From DATFRY01 sp963764695 (GTDB lineage: Bacteria > Myxococcota_A > Polyangia > Haliangiales > Haliangiaceae): a stretch of DNA of 64,000 nt. Under the pieces are notes generated by a model. The model had not been told where the DNA came from. It did not search any database and saw only the letters and a program-made list of their open reading frames with translations. A program made the position numbers and the translations under genes. Location of the stretch: NCBI GenBank assembly GCA_963764695.1, contig CAVXTW010000015.1, positions 372,001 to 436,000 on the forward strand, given 5' to 3'. Positions 24,201 to 31,645 of the stretch are shown in pieces. Positions within the stretch are counted from its first letter, which is position 1. Each line of letters starts with the position of its first letter.

Positions 24201-25389
24201 GTCGACGGGCGAGGTCCGCCACGACGCCACGACGCGCAGGCCGCGCCTGGCCAGCAGCGGCTACGGGAGAGGCGCGGGCGGCATGGCCGGTGCCGCCGAC
24301 AAGGGTGCCGACGTGGTGGGCGGAATCGCCGCGGCGGGCGAGGCCGCCGCCGAGGACGAGAGCCTGGACGTGAAGGCGAAGAACATCGAGGCCCGGGAGC
24401 AGCCGAACAAGGCACCCGTCGTCCAGGCGCCGATGCAGCGGGCCAGGCGAATGATCCCGATGCGGCGCGAGTGGTTCCGCACCGGCGAGGTCGGCGCCTT
24501 CGATCGCTTGTCGAGCCGCATGCTGGACGCGGTGGCGCGGGCAGATAGCGCGCACCGGCTCGAGCCAGACAGCCGCGAACGACACCGGGCCCTGGTCCAG
24601 GCGCTGGCCTACGCCGGCGATCTCGAGCGCGCGTTCCAGTCCGCGTCGCGCTGGCTCGAGCGCGACCGCATGGATCCGGAGGCGCTGGTCTACATGGCCG
24701 ACCTGCTCGGCCGCCAGGGCCGCCGCGCCGACGCGGTGCGCCTGCTCTCCGGCGTCGTCAACCTCGAGCCGGACCGCCGCGATCTTCACCTGCGCCTGGC
24801 CGAGGCCTACGACCGGATCGGCGCCGACGACCGGGCCTGCTCGCACCGCGTCGCCCTCGCCGCCCTGGCGCCGGCCGACGCTGCCACGCTCGGCGGGGCG
24901 CTCCGCTGCCAGCGGCTGACCGGCCGCGGCGAATCGGCCGATCGCATGCTGCGCGGCATCGCCGACGCCGGACTGCGCGCCCGGGTCGAGACCACGTCCG
25001 CCCTGCCGCCGAGCGGCGAGCGCGCCGCCGGCGACCTGATCGTCGACGCCAGCTGGGAGGCTCCTGTCGATCTCGACGTCTCGCTGGTGGCGCCGGACGG
25101 AAAGCGCATCTCGTGGCTGGGCGGCCGCACCGGCGTCGCGGTCGAGCGCGCGGGCGAGGCCGGCCGCGAGCGCCTCGGCCTTCGCCGCCTGCGCGCCGGC
25201 AACTACCTGGTCGAGGTCGCGCGCAGCGATCCGTCCGATCGCTCCCCGGTGCGCGGACAGCTGGCCATTCGCGCCCTGCGCGCCCGCGGCAGCCTGCCCT
25301 TCCTCCTCACCGGCGACCGCGCGGTGGTCGGCCGCGTCACCGTGACCCGCGAGTCGCGGCTGGTGCCCCTGAGTCCGACGCCGTTCTAG
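21286..25389 (+). CDS. Giant anti-sigma/FecR/VIT/VWA/TPR fusion protein
   Basis: The protein has 1367 residues and is coupled by ATGA to the sigma gene. Order: a zinc-finger anti-sigma module with HLEQCDAC (H34, C38, C41); one transmembrane span at about 125-146; a FecR-like domain at about 190-310 (GRVEVLGTRFSLSA, VRVVRGAVRLVS); a VIT domain at about 365-500 (FQNDSPTALEGVYRFPLPPDA). A von Willebrand A domain from about 648 has the MIDAS start DSSQS. Next come a low-complexity linker, TPR-like helices at about 1095-1200 (DRMDPEALVYMADLLGRQGR) and a C-terminal beta domain. Known roles: the N-terminus binds and restrains the sigma factor inside the cell, and FecR/VIT/VWA bind partners outside. 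It shares a CTAG at its end with the convergent kinase gene. Confidence 0.85.
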   Translation: MTMTANNEACERFLDDLAAVADGDPDVLALHLDHLEQCDACRDARHEATTVLAAVAAAGDDFVAPADLEARVLAHVDAQAATSSATAEAPTGAASAEPEAVTVREARAPNGAAGPADARAHRRGRRAWLMAGGLVAAAAASVVIVARDDGEDWTRPPTGASASWTGKVAVVDRAAADKRPGIEVRLDGAREFAPAGPGVMLLAGAALRTDDSTRIELALSDGTRVYLDHATEVALGRGGRELVLARGNLVADVAHLDRAPNAVFRAPTGRVEVLGTRFSLSATDDHASVRVVRGAVRLVSDRGQVNVRPGEEGTAGRVGPPEVAAAGDVVAAVGWSELLAAGEPSDELPAGIGELRALKPGEKRDRDWKLALSRHRVTVRIAGNVARTEIEETFQNDSPTALEGVYRFPLPPDARIERLALDVNGAMEEGAFVAKDRAARIWKGVIQKAAPRKIAPRDEIIWVPGPWRDPALLEWQQGGRFELRIFPIPARGARTIQLAYTQILEPQGAGSERRYVYPLPHHDGASAARVFDIDVRLSGADASREPRVASYPVEQRREGDAHRFTMHANDFRPRGDFAVEYALPDSAAELRAWSFAGAAAAAPTVAASRRGGGDPAVVAAQREIAADARPTALVALRPRLPRWTESRARDIVLVVDSSQSMVGERSARARKLVTALVGEMDRRDRFALLACDVDCRAFAPEAQPPSAAAAKRVGEWLGQVQPAGASDLIGALERAARLRGAREAWIIYIGDGAATTGYRRQSDLKAEAAALAGRERVSISTVGIGGDADTSALATVARAGHGFFTPYAPGQRAELAALSVLETTFGVALVNPVVELPPGLEDVSPAELPTLRAGQELLVAARMTGPVRGHVVLRGTVGGKPYRNRFPIALEPSAARGNAFVPRVWAALTIERMELDGADQARIVAMSQAYGVLSRHTSLLVLESPAMFRAFGVDRSRPALEWSGDEAAEAVESTGEVRHDATTRRPRLASSGYGRGAGGMAGAADKGADVVGGIAAAGEAAAEDESLDVKAKNIEAREQPNKAPVVQAPMQRARRMIPMRREWFRTGEVGAFDRLSSRMLDAVARADSAHRLEPDSRERHRALVQALAYAGDLERAFQSASRWLERDRMDPEALVYMADLLGRQGRRADAVRLLSGVVNLEPDRRDLHLRLAEAYDRIGADDRACSHRVALAALAPADAATLGGALRCQRLTGRGESADRMLRGIADAGLRARVETTSALPPSGERAAGDLIVDASWEAPVDLDVSLVAPDGKRISWLGGRTGVAVERAGEAGRERLGLRRLRAGNYLVEVARSDPSDRSPVRGQLAIRALRARGSLPFLLTGDRAVVGRVTVTRESRLVPLSPTPF

Positions 25390-27242
25390 CGCCGGGCCGG
25401 GTCGCCGCCGGCGGCGTCGCCGAGCACGGTCTCGGCGTGCTCGGGAAGCGACGGCAGCTCGTCGGCGATCCAGCGGGCGATGATCTTGTCGCTGACCCAG
25501 ACGCCGTGCCGCTCGACAACCGCGGCCAGGGCCAGCTCCAGCTCCTCGCAGGTGGCGAAGCGACTGTCCGGCTCGAAGGCCATGGCGCGGAACACGATCG
25601 CATCCAGCTCGGCCGGCAGCTCCGGCCGCACCGTCGACGGCGGCGGCAGGTGCGGCCAGCCGTCGCGGCCAAGATGCGCGAGCATCGCGAAGTCGAGGTT
25701 GATGACCCGCCCGGTCAGGAGCTCGTAGCAGATGGCGCCGACCGCGTAGATGTCGGCGCGCCGGTCGACGTCCTGACCGACTCGCTGCTCCGGTGACATG
25801 TACGCCGCGGTTCCCTTGATCTCGCCGACCTCGGTCCTGACCTGGCGGGTGGGCCCCGCGGCCTTGGCGATGCCGAAGTCGCCGACCTTGACCGCGCCGG
25901 TGCGCGCGACGAACACGTTCGCGCTCTTGACGTCGCGATGGACCAGATGGAGCGCCTCGCCGCGCGCGTCGACGGCGGTGTGGGCGTAATGCAGCCCGTC
26001 GCAGATGTGGCGAACGATCGCCAGGCCCACGCCGATCGGTATCTGCGCCTGGCGTCGGGCCACGCTGTGCATCAGGCGCTCGAGGTCGGCGCCGTCGACG
26101 AACTCCATGGCGATGACGTACTTGCCGTCCTCCTGGCCGAGATCGGTGATGGCGATGATGTTCGGGTGGCTCAGGTTCGAGGCCAGGCGCGCCTCGTCGA
26201 GGAAGTGATTCACGAACTTCGGATTGGCCGCCATGTCCTCGAGGATCACCTTGAGCGCCACGAGTCGCTCGAAGCCGGCCTCGCCCTGGGCCCGCGCCAG
26301 GTACACGTCCGCCATCCCGCCGCTGCCCAGCCGCCGGATCACCGAGTAGCGTCCGATGCGGAAGCTCTCCGGCAGCGCCGTGCGCTGGGAGGCCGCGAAC
26401 TCGGCGATCGGCGGCAGCGGATGAGTCGGGGCGCGCAGCACCTCCTGCACCGTCGGGTTCGTGCGGGGGCGGCGCCAGAAGAGAGTTGCCACGACAAGTC
26501 CCAGCGCGCCGAGCGCGATCCCGAGGACCAGCAGGCCGGGGTTCCAGCCGCCCGCCATGCGCCCGGGCGCGACCAGCCGCGCGCCCTGACTCGCCTCGCT
26601 CGTCAGCGGGACCGAGATGGCACCGCTGCCCTCGGCCGGCGGCCCACCTATCTGAAGGTCGCCGGCGTTGGTCTCGAGCCGGATGCCACCGCCGACCGGC
26701 TCCAGCAGCGCGCCCGGCAGCTTCAAATCGACGACGCGCGACACCGCCACCGCGCCGGAGAGCTCGGTGGCGCGCTCGCGCGGGTCGACCTGGACCACCG
26801 CGGCCACGCGCAGCGTGTCGCCGTCCACCGCCAGGTGCATGCCCGGCGACGCCAGCGGCACCGCGACCTTCGACCCGGCGGGCAGACGAAGGAGCGACGT
26901 CGGCTCGCCGCCGCCTCGCGGCACCTGGGCGATCTCGATGGTCTCCTCGGGGCGCGGCCGGAATGCCAGCTCCTCGGTGGTGAGATCGCGGACCGTGGCT
27001 GCGTCGGTGGCGACCGCCAGCGCGAGGCGCGGCAGCTCGGCCAGGGTCTGCGCCCGCGACCGCGTCTCTGCCACGCGCTCGCGCAGGCGCGCGTCGATCT
27101 CGGCCGCGATGCGGGCCACGTCGGCGCGGGTCGGGCCGGTCTCGGGGACGCGGGCCACGGCGATCAGCGCGCCGGCCGCTGCCGCCCCCAGCGCCATCAC
27201 CACGAGGCTCGCGGTTCGACGTCCTGTTCGCGCGGCAGACAT
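25386..27242 (-). CDS. Membrane Ser/Thr protein kinase with extracytoplasmic sensor domain
   Basis: About 618 residues from ATG 27242; five extra codons are possible from 27257. A first transmembrane span lies at about 12-30. A mostly beta extracytoplasmic domain follows (30-230; GSGAISVPLTSE just before the membrane), then a second span at about 234-255 (GLLVLGIALGALGLVVATLFW). The kinase domain covers about 305-575: RLGSGGMADVYLA loop, VALKVI lysine, HRDVKSANV catalytic loop, DFGIAK and GTAAYMSPEQ. All catalytic residues are present. The two-span sensor arrangement resembles histidine-kinase sensors and fits ligand-gated phosphorylation. Its stop (TAG) shares CTAG with the VIT/VWA gene, so transcripts converge with no gap. 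Targets unknown. Confidence 0.88.
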   Translation of the reverse strand: MSAARTGRRTASLVVMALGAAAAGALIAVARVPETGPTRADVARIAAEIDARLRERVAETRSRAQTLAELPRLALAVATDAATVRDLTTEELAFRPRPEETIEIAQVPRGGGEPTSLLRLPAGSKVAVPLASPGMHLAVDGDTLRVAAVVQVDPRERATELSGAVAVSRVVDLKLPGALLEPVGGGIRLETNAGDLQIGGPPAEGSGAISVPLTSEASQGARLVAPGRMAGGWNPGLLVLGIALGALGLVVATLFWRRPRTNPTVQEVLRAPTHPLPPIAEFAASQRTALPESFRIGRYSVIRRLGSGGMADVYLARAQGEAGFERLVALKVILEDMAANPKFVNHFLDEARLASNLSHPNIIAITDLGQEDGKYVIAMEFVDGADLERLMHSVARRQAQIPIGVGLAIVRHICDGLHYAHTAVDARGEALHLVHRDVKSANVFVARTGAVKVGDFGIAKAAGPTRQVRTEVGEIKGTAAYMSPEQRVGQDVDRRADIYAVGAICYELLTGRVINLDFAMLAHLGRDGWPHLPPPSTVRPELPAELDAIVFRAMAFEPDSRFATCEELELALAAVVERHGVWVSDKIIARWIADELPSLPEHAETVLGDAAGGDPARR

Positions 27243-27300
27243 GTCGGCCAGGAGCATAGCCTCGGGAGGCCGCCCTGGCTTCCCTCGGCCTGTTGTTGCG

Positions 27301-28732
27301 CTACTTGCGGGCCCCCCGGGGCGACCCGAACTTGTCCGGCTGCGGGCCCGGCGTCACGCCGCCGGCGGCGTCGATCAGGATGTCGTTTCGCGCCCGGCTT
27401 GATCTCGATGCGCTTGCTGACCGGCTCGGCGCTGCGCTCGGTCCAGGCGCGCAGCGTGTACGTCCCGGGCCGCAGCCTGTGGAACTTGAAGGCGCCCTTT
27501 TCATCGGTGACCACGTAGTGCGGAGCGCCGACCACGACGATCGACGTGGACATGTTCGCGTGCAGGTTGCAGCCGATCCTGACGATGCCCTCGCGGTCGA
27601 AGCGCACCTCGCGCGACTGCCCGTTCTTGAAGATGCCGAGGTCGAACGGCCGCGCGTCGGAGCGCGAGAACACGTTGTGGTAGATCGCGTCGAAGTTGGG
27701 GAACGCGACGGTCGAGCCGACCGACACCGCGGCCAGGCGCGGCGCGAAGGCGCGGCCGCGCTGCTCGATCACGTGCGGCTTGGCGACCCGCTTGCGGTAC
27801 TTGCCGCGCACCGGCGTCAGCATCACGACGCCGAACGCGTCGTCCACGTCCGCGCCGTCCAGGCGCAGCCGGCCGGACAGCTGCGAGCGCGCCGGCTTGC
27901 CGGACGGGTCGTCCTCGTCCGAGCCGCCGATAGCCCCCTTGGGCTGCGGCTCGCTACCCTCCGGCGCCTTCTCGAGCGCGGTGGCGATGCGCGGCGGCGC
28001 GCCGGTGCGAAACAGCGGCGCCAGCTCTGCCACCGCCGACGGGCTGGTCCACAGCTCGACCATGCTGAACAGCTGATCCGCATACGAGCGCTGGCCGCGG
28101 CGCAGCGCCGTGAAGGCCGCCCCCATGATCTCGGCGTGCTTGCCGAAGCGCTTCAGGTCGCGGCTCGCGGCGTCGATGCGCTCCAGCTCGTCGCCCGACG
28201 GCTTCTCGTCCGGCGGGATCACGATGTCCTGGCGGGTCGCGCCGATGGCGCCGAGCACCTCGTGCCGCTCGGCGACACCGACCTTGAACTTGTCGAGCGA
28301 CCCGACCAGCGCCTCGACCGTGGCGTCCCATTCCTCGTCGACGATCTGCATCTGCACGTGCAGTCCGCGCATCGGGCGCCCGCCGTACTTGCACGGACCG
28401 CCCGACGCCGCGCACACGAAGTCGATCAGCTGGGTCGTCAGCTCATCGATGTCGCTGTTGGCGAAGCGATACTTGACCCGCACATCACCGGCCAGCCGCG
28501 TGACGAACTCGCCGACGACAGCCTCGATGGCCGGCTTTCCGCCGAGGCGCTCGTACAAGCTTTTTGGTGGCCCGGTCGGCTTCTTCTTCTTCTCGGCGCG
28601 CGCAGCCCGCTTCGGCGCAGCCGGCTCCGGGTCAGGTGTGGATGCGCCGCACGCGACGACCGCAACCAGCGCGGCCGCGCACGCGAGACGAACGATATTG
28701 CGGATGACAGCAGTCCCGCTCTTCAGTCGCAT
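27301..28732 (-). CDS. Lipoprotein fusing truncated hemoglobin, cupredoxin-like and carboxypeptidase-regulatory-like domains; one frame break
   Basis: About 476 residues after correction, from ATG 28732 with AGGGGAGA just upstream. The lipobox is VVAC near residue 28. A Lys-rich linker precedes a group I-like truncated globin at about 57-155 (SLYERLGGKPAIE start). The proximal His is in RGLHVQM near 124. A helical region follows to about 250. The C-terminal half is cupredoxin-like: IYHNVFS near 351 and IGCNLHANM near 386 supply the His/Cys/His/Met set of a type 1 copper site. It then has VTDEKGAFKFHRLRPGTYTL, a peptidase-regulatory beta domain. The frame breaks near 27390; dropping one A in GCGAAACGAC gives NDILIDAAGGVTPG and a stop at 27301. 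Likely anchored in the envelope and redox- or gas-binding. Confidence 0.8.
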
Positions 28733-29088
28733 TCTCCCCTTCTCCCGCGGCGGATTGTCGCCCGCAGCGCTCGGGTGGGCAAGCACGGCCCCCACGCCCA
28801 TACGCCGCCCGCGCCAGTTCGGATTTCGGAGGCTCATCTGCCACACGTTTTTCGGACCGTTCGATAGATTGTTGCGGCGCGAGCCCCCATCGCGCAAACT
28901 GTCGCGAGGCGACCCGTGCTCGTCCGGCCAGCGGCCGAGCGCAGTGAGGGAGGCCACGAGCGACTCGTGAGCGAGTCCGGTCAAGCGGGCGAGGTACGCC
29001 TGTGGCCGCGCGTCGCTCCGGTGGGGGGTCGCGCGGGACGGGCTAGCCGATCGCGAGGTCACTCCGCCAGACGCGTCGCCGTCCGTCC

Positions 29089-29153
29089 GGCGAGGGGAGC
29101 TTCCTGTCGCTGCTGTGGTTCCTGCATCGCCGCGCGCCCGACCCGGTCACCGC
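29089..29153 (+). repeat. 65-bp near-identical fragment of the diiron gene at 31646-32872
   Basis: This segment matches the reverse complement of about 32001-32065 at 64 of 65 positions by eye (a single T to C). It would encode GEGSFLSLLWFLHRRAPDPVTA, the third-helix iron-ligand segment of the ferritin-like protein. Similarity ends sharply on both sides. It is either a remnant of a second gene copy or a small dispersed duplication in inverted orientation about 2.9 kb away. Confidence 0.85.
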
Positions 29154-29330
29154 GCCGCTGGGCGATCGCTGGATCGACCGCAACCGCGACGCGGGCAGCG
29201 CGGCGACGACCACCGTGGGGCCCGATCGTGGATAGACCGGCCGCGACGGCGCCCAACGACGGCCCGGGCGGGCTACAGGACCGGCGTGCGGACCGCATCA
29301 CCGCGTCGTGTCGCTCCCCTGGCCTGCTGT

Positions 29331-29505
29331 CCCGCCCGGCCTGCGAGTAGGAGGGGCCGAGCTCTGTCCGGGCGGAGTTGCCGCCAGACCCGCCCGGCCT
29401 GTGAGGCAGTGACGACCGAGCTCTGTCCGGACGGAGTTGCCGCCAGACCCGCCCGGCCTGCCAGGCAGTGAGGACCGAGCTCTGTCCGGACGCAGTTGCG
29501 GCCAA
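29331..29505. repeat. Tandem repeat, three units of 58-59 bp
   Basis: Units begin with CCCGCCCGGCCTG at 29331, 29389 and 29448. Each contains the near-palindrome CTCTGTCCGGACGGAG (29362-29377, 29421-29436, 29480-29495; small variants) followed by TTGCCGCCAGA. The same dyad recurs at 30528-30660 on the other side of the tetR gene. Confidence 0.85.
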
Positions 29506-29651
29506 GCCTGGTGCAGGACGGGCTCTTCCGGGTCGACTACCGGGGTCATCCACGCGGAATCGCGGGAGTCCCTGGGGTCGGATCGGGGCCTGATTGGCGC
29601 GGATCAGCCTCCGACCGGGTTGTCTGGACGGAAAGGCTTGACCCGGACCCG

Positions 29652-29671
29652 CGGAATGAATATTCATTCCG
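29652..29671. promoter_or_regulatory. Palindromic operator, probable TetR site 1
   Basis: A perfect 20-bp palindrome with half-site CGGAATGAAT, preceded by GACCCG. It lies 100 bp upstream of the tetR start. The near-identical palindrome at 30413-30430 shares GGAATGAA and the ACCCGC prefix. Size and symmetry fit TetR-family dimers, and autoregulation is inferred. Confidence 0.75.
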
Positions 29672-29770
29672 TCGCCTCCTTCGGAGGCTCCGGGGAGCTC
29701 CAAGGTCGCTCCCCGAGCCACGGTCCTCGAATCGATCAGGCCGAACCCCGAAGATGGTCCGCCGAAGCCG

Positions 29771-30358
29771 ATGACCCCGGTCCCCGCCCGCGCCGACGAA
29801 GCAGACAAGCGCTCCGCGATCCTCGCGGCGGCGCTCGCGCTCTTCGTGGAGCGCGGCTACTACGGGACGGCCGTGCCGGCGGTAGCGATGCGTGCGGGCG
29901 TCGGCGCCGGAACGATCTACCGCTACTTCAGGAACAAGGAAGACCTGGTCAACGAGCTGTATCGCGAGTGCAAGACCTCGCTGACGACCCACGTCCTGCT
30001 GGGCCTCGATCCGGACGCGCCCCCGCGCGAGCAGTTCCATGAGCTGTGGAGCCGGCTGGCGGACTTCTACCGCAAGAACCCCAACGTCTTCTCGTTCCTC
30101 GAGCTCCATCACCACGCGTCGTACCTGGATCAGCTCAGCCGCGACATGGAGCAGCGCGTGCTCGACCTGGCCACATCGTTCGTGGTCAAGCTGCAGGCCG
30201 CCAAGGTCTTCAAGCCAGTCCGAGCCGACGTGCTGATGACCATCGTGTACTGGTCCTTCGTCGGCCTCGGCCGCAGCGAGCAGGAAGGCCGCCTCGTCCT
30301 CAGCGACGAGAATCTGGCCGCGGCCGAGCAGTGCGTCTGGGAGGCCATCCGCTACTGA
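29771..30358 (+). CDS. TetR/AcrR-family transcriptional regulator
   Basis: The protein has 195 residues from ATG 29771. The N-terminal helix-turn-helix is classic: KRSAILAAALALFVERGYYGTAVPAVAMRAGVGAGTIYRYFRNKEDLVNEL at about 13-63. The C-terminal ligand domain (YRKNPNVFSFLELHHHASYLD, DVLMTIVYWSFVGLGR) is all-helical and Cys-poor, of the general fatty-acid/hydrophobe-sensing type. Two matching palindromes flank it, one 100 bp upstream and one 55 bp downstream of the stop, ahead of the SDR gene. It therefore probably represses itself and the SDR gene. The ligand is unknown. Confidence 0.9.
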   Translation: MTPVPARADEADKRSAILAAALALFVERGYYGTAVPAVAMRAGVGAGTIYRYFRNKEDLVNELYRECKTSLTTHVLLGLDPDAPPREQFHELWSRLADFYRKNPNVFSFLELHHHASYLDQLSRDMEQRVLDLATSFVVKLQAAKVFKPVRADVLMTIVYWSFVGLGRSEQEGRLVLSDENLAAAEQCVWEAIRY

Positions 30359-30412
30359 CCGCCTCCCCGCCCTCCACGGGCACCCGCCCGGCGGCTTCGC
30401 ACGCCCACCCGC

Positions 30413-30430
30413 GGAATGAACGTTCATTCC
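30413..30430. promoter_or_regulatory. Palindromic operator, probable TetR site 2
   Basis: A perfect 18-bp palindrome with half-site GGAATGAAC, again preceded by ACCCGC as in site 1. It lies 286 bp before the SDR start. Sharing of half-site and flank with the site before tetR supports recognition by the same regulator. Confidence 0.75.
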
Positions 30431-30527
30431 CCGACCCGGCCGAGTCCCCGCCTCGAAGCGGGCGCCAACGCCTCCATCCCCTGGTCTCCGCCCATCGCGC
30501 CCCCTCCCCCGACGCCTTCGCTCCCAA

Positions 30528-30660
30528 CTCCATCCGGACCGAGCACTCCATCCCTCGCTCCAGCTCCGTCCGGACCGAGCCCTCCACCCAATCCTTCGCC
30601 CGCAACTCCGTCCGACCGAGCACCCCCTCAGCCCTTCGCTCGCACTCCGTCCGGACCGAG
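30528..30660. repeat. Four interspersed copies of a GTCCGGAC-centred dyad
   Basis: Copies of CTCCGTCCGGACCGAG lie at 30528-30543 (A for G), 30564-30579, 30606-30620 (one base shorter) and 30645-30660, spaced 36-42 bp. Each is a 16-bp dyad with one mismatch. Together with the three copies at 29362-29495 this makes seven around tetR. They could be operator-type sites or REP-like elements. Confidence 0.75.
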
Positions 30661-30715
30661 CTCATCCCCCTCAAGCCCTCTCTCGTCCCGTCTGCCGTTG
30701 CAACAGGAGCATGTC

Positions 30716-31624
30716 ATGACCGATCGCAAGCCTGTCGTTCTCATCACTGGAGCTACCAGCGGCATTGGCCGCCACGCCGCGCTGTATCTGGCCGAGCGCG
30801 GATTTCACGTCATCGCCACGGGGCGAAACAGTGACGGTCTGGCGTCGCTGGCGAAGGAGGCGGCCACGGTCGGGCTGCTGACGCCGCTGCGGCTGGATGT
30901 GACCGATGCGGGGTCGATCGCGAGCACGGCGCAGGCGGTGGACCGGCTGACCGGCGGACGCGGCATCGATGTGCTGGTCAACAATGCCGGGTATGGCGAC
31001 ATGGCGCCGGTCGAGATGATCAGTGACGCCGATGTTCGGGCAAATTACGAGACGAATGTGTTCGGTCTGCTCGCGGTGACGCGGGCGTTTCTGCCCGCGA
31101 TGAGGCTGCGCGGCCGGGGCCGCATCATCAATGTCAGCAGCCTGGGCGGACTGTTCACGCTGCCGTTCTACGGCGTGTACAACTCGACCAAGTACGCGCT
31201 CGAGTCGCTGTCGGATGCGCTGCGCGTCGAGCTGCGGCCATTCGGAATCGAGGTGTCGATCATCGAGCCGGGCGCGATTCGCACCCGGTTCACGTCCGGG
31301 TCGATCGACACCGGCAGCAAGTACCAGACGCCGGCCTCGCCGTATCGCCAGGTGCTCGCGCACTACACGTCGGTGGCGCGCAAGGTCAACCGCAAGGCGC
31401 CCGAGCCGCGGGTGATCTCGAAGGCGATCCATCACGCGGCATCGAGCCGCCGGCCGCGCGCGCGCTACGCAGCGCCGTTCAGCGCGCGCCTCGGCATCGC
31501 GATCCTGCGCGCCCTGCCCACGCGCTGGGCCGACGCCATCCTCCGCCGCGTCTCGCACATGGATCGCAAGCACCTGTCGGCCGGCGAGATGGCCGCAGGC
31601 GAGCTCGGCACCGGCCAGGCGTAG
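30716..31624 (+). CDS. Short-chain dehydrogenase/reductase
   Basis: The protein has 302 residues from ATG 30716, with AGGAG six bases upstream. TGATSGIGRHAALYLAERGF at about 11-30 binds NADP. NNAGYGDMAP, the catalytic Ser in INVSSLGGLF and YNSTKYALE (Tyr155, Lys159) are intact. PGAIRTRF is the substrate-loop start. The C-terminal 60 residues (RYAAPFSARLGIAILRALPTRWADAILRR) are typical of classical SDRs acting on lipids or steroids such as DltE/retinol-like enzymes. The gene lies downstream of a TetR-type operator, so inducible expression is likely. The substrate is not known. Confidence 0.88.
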   Translation: MTDRKPVVLITGATSGIGRHAALYLAERGFHVIATGRNSDGLASLAKEAATVGLLTPLRLDVTDAGSIASTAQAVDRLTGGRGIDVLVNNAGYGDMAPVEMISDADVRANYETNVFGLLAVTRAFLPAMRLRGRGRIINVSSLGGLFTLPFYGVYNSTKYALESLSDALRVELRPFGIEVSIIEPGAIRTRFTSGSIDTGSKYQTPASPYRQVLAHYTSVARKVNRKAPEPRVISKAIHHAASSRRPRARYAAPFSARLGIAILRALPTRWADAILRRVSHMDRKHLSAGEMAAGELGTGQA

Positions 31625-31645
31625 CCCGCCCAGCCTCAGCTCGCT

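Larger units (their letters stand above)
28733..29770. other. Repeat-rich intergenic region, no supported gene
   Basis: About 1 kb without a credible gene. 28838-28885 is less GC-rich and may hold the promoter for the globin-cupredoxin gene. 28910-29080 has inverted GAGCGACTCGTGAGCGAGTC-type sequence. A 65-bp near-copy of the ferritin-like gene, a 58-59-bp tandem repeat and a palindromic operator follow and are listed separately. Frames that cross this stretch have no start signals and no family resemblance. Confidence 0.7.
30359..30715. other. 357-bp regulatory gap between tetR and the SDR gene
   Basis: It holds operator site 2 at 30413-30430 and four copies of the GTCCGGAC-centred dyad at 30528-30660. 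The stretch is unusually pyrimidine-rich (CCTCC, CTCC runs) on the + strand. It ends with a good ribosome site (AGGAG, 30705-30709) for the SDR gene. No gene is seen. Confidence 0.7.

Noticed and set aside
27293..28867. Plus-strand frame of 524 codons opposite the globin-cupredoxin gene
   Set aside because: Antisense shadow with low-complexity Arg/Ala translation and no recognisable domain.
29331..29505. Possible CRISPR array
   Set aside because: Three adjacent units are similar along their whole 58-59 bp, without variable spacers, and no cas genes are nearby.
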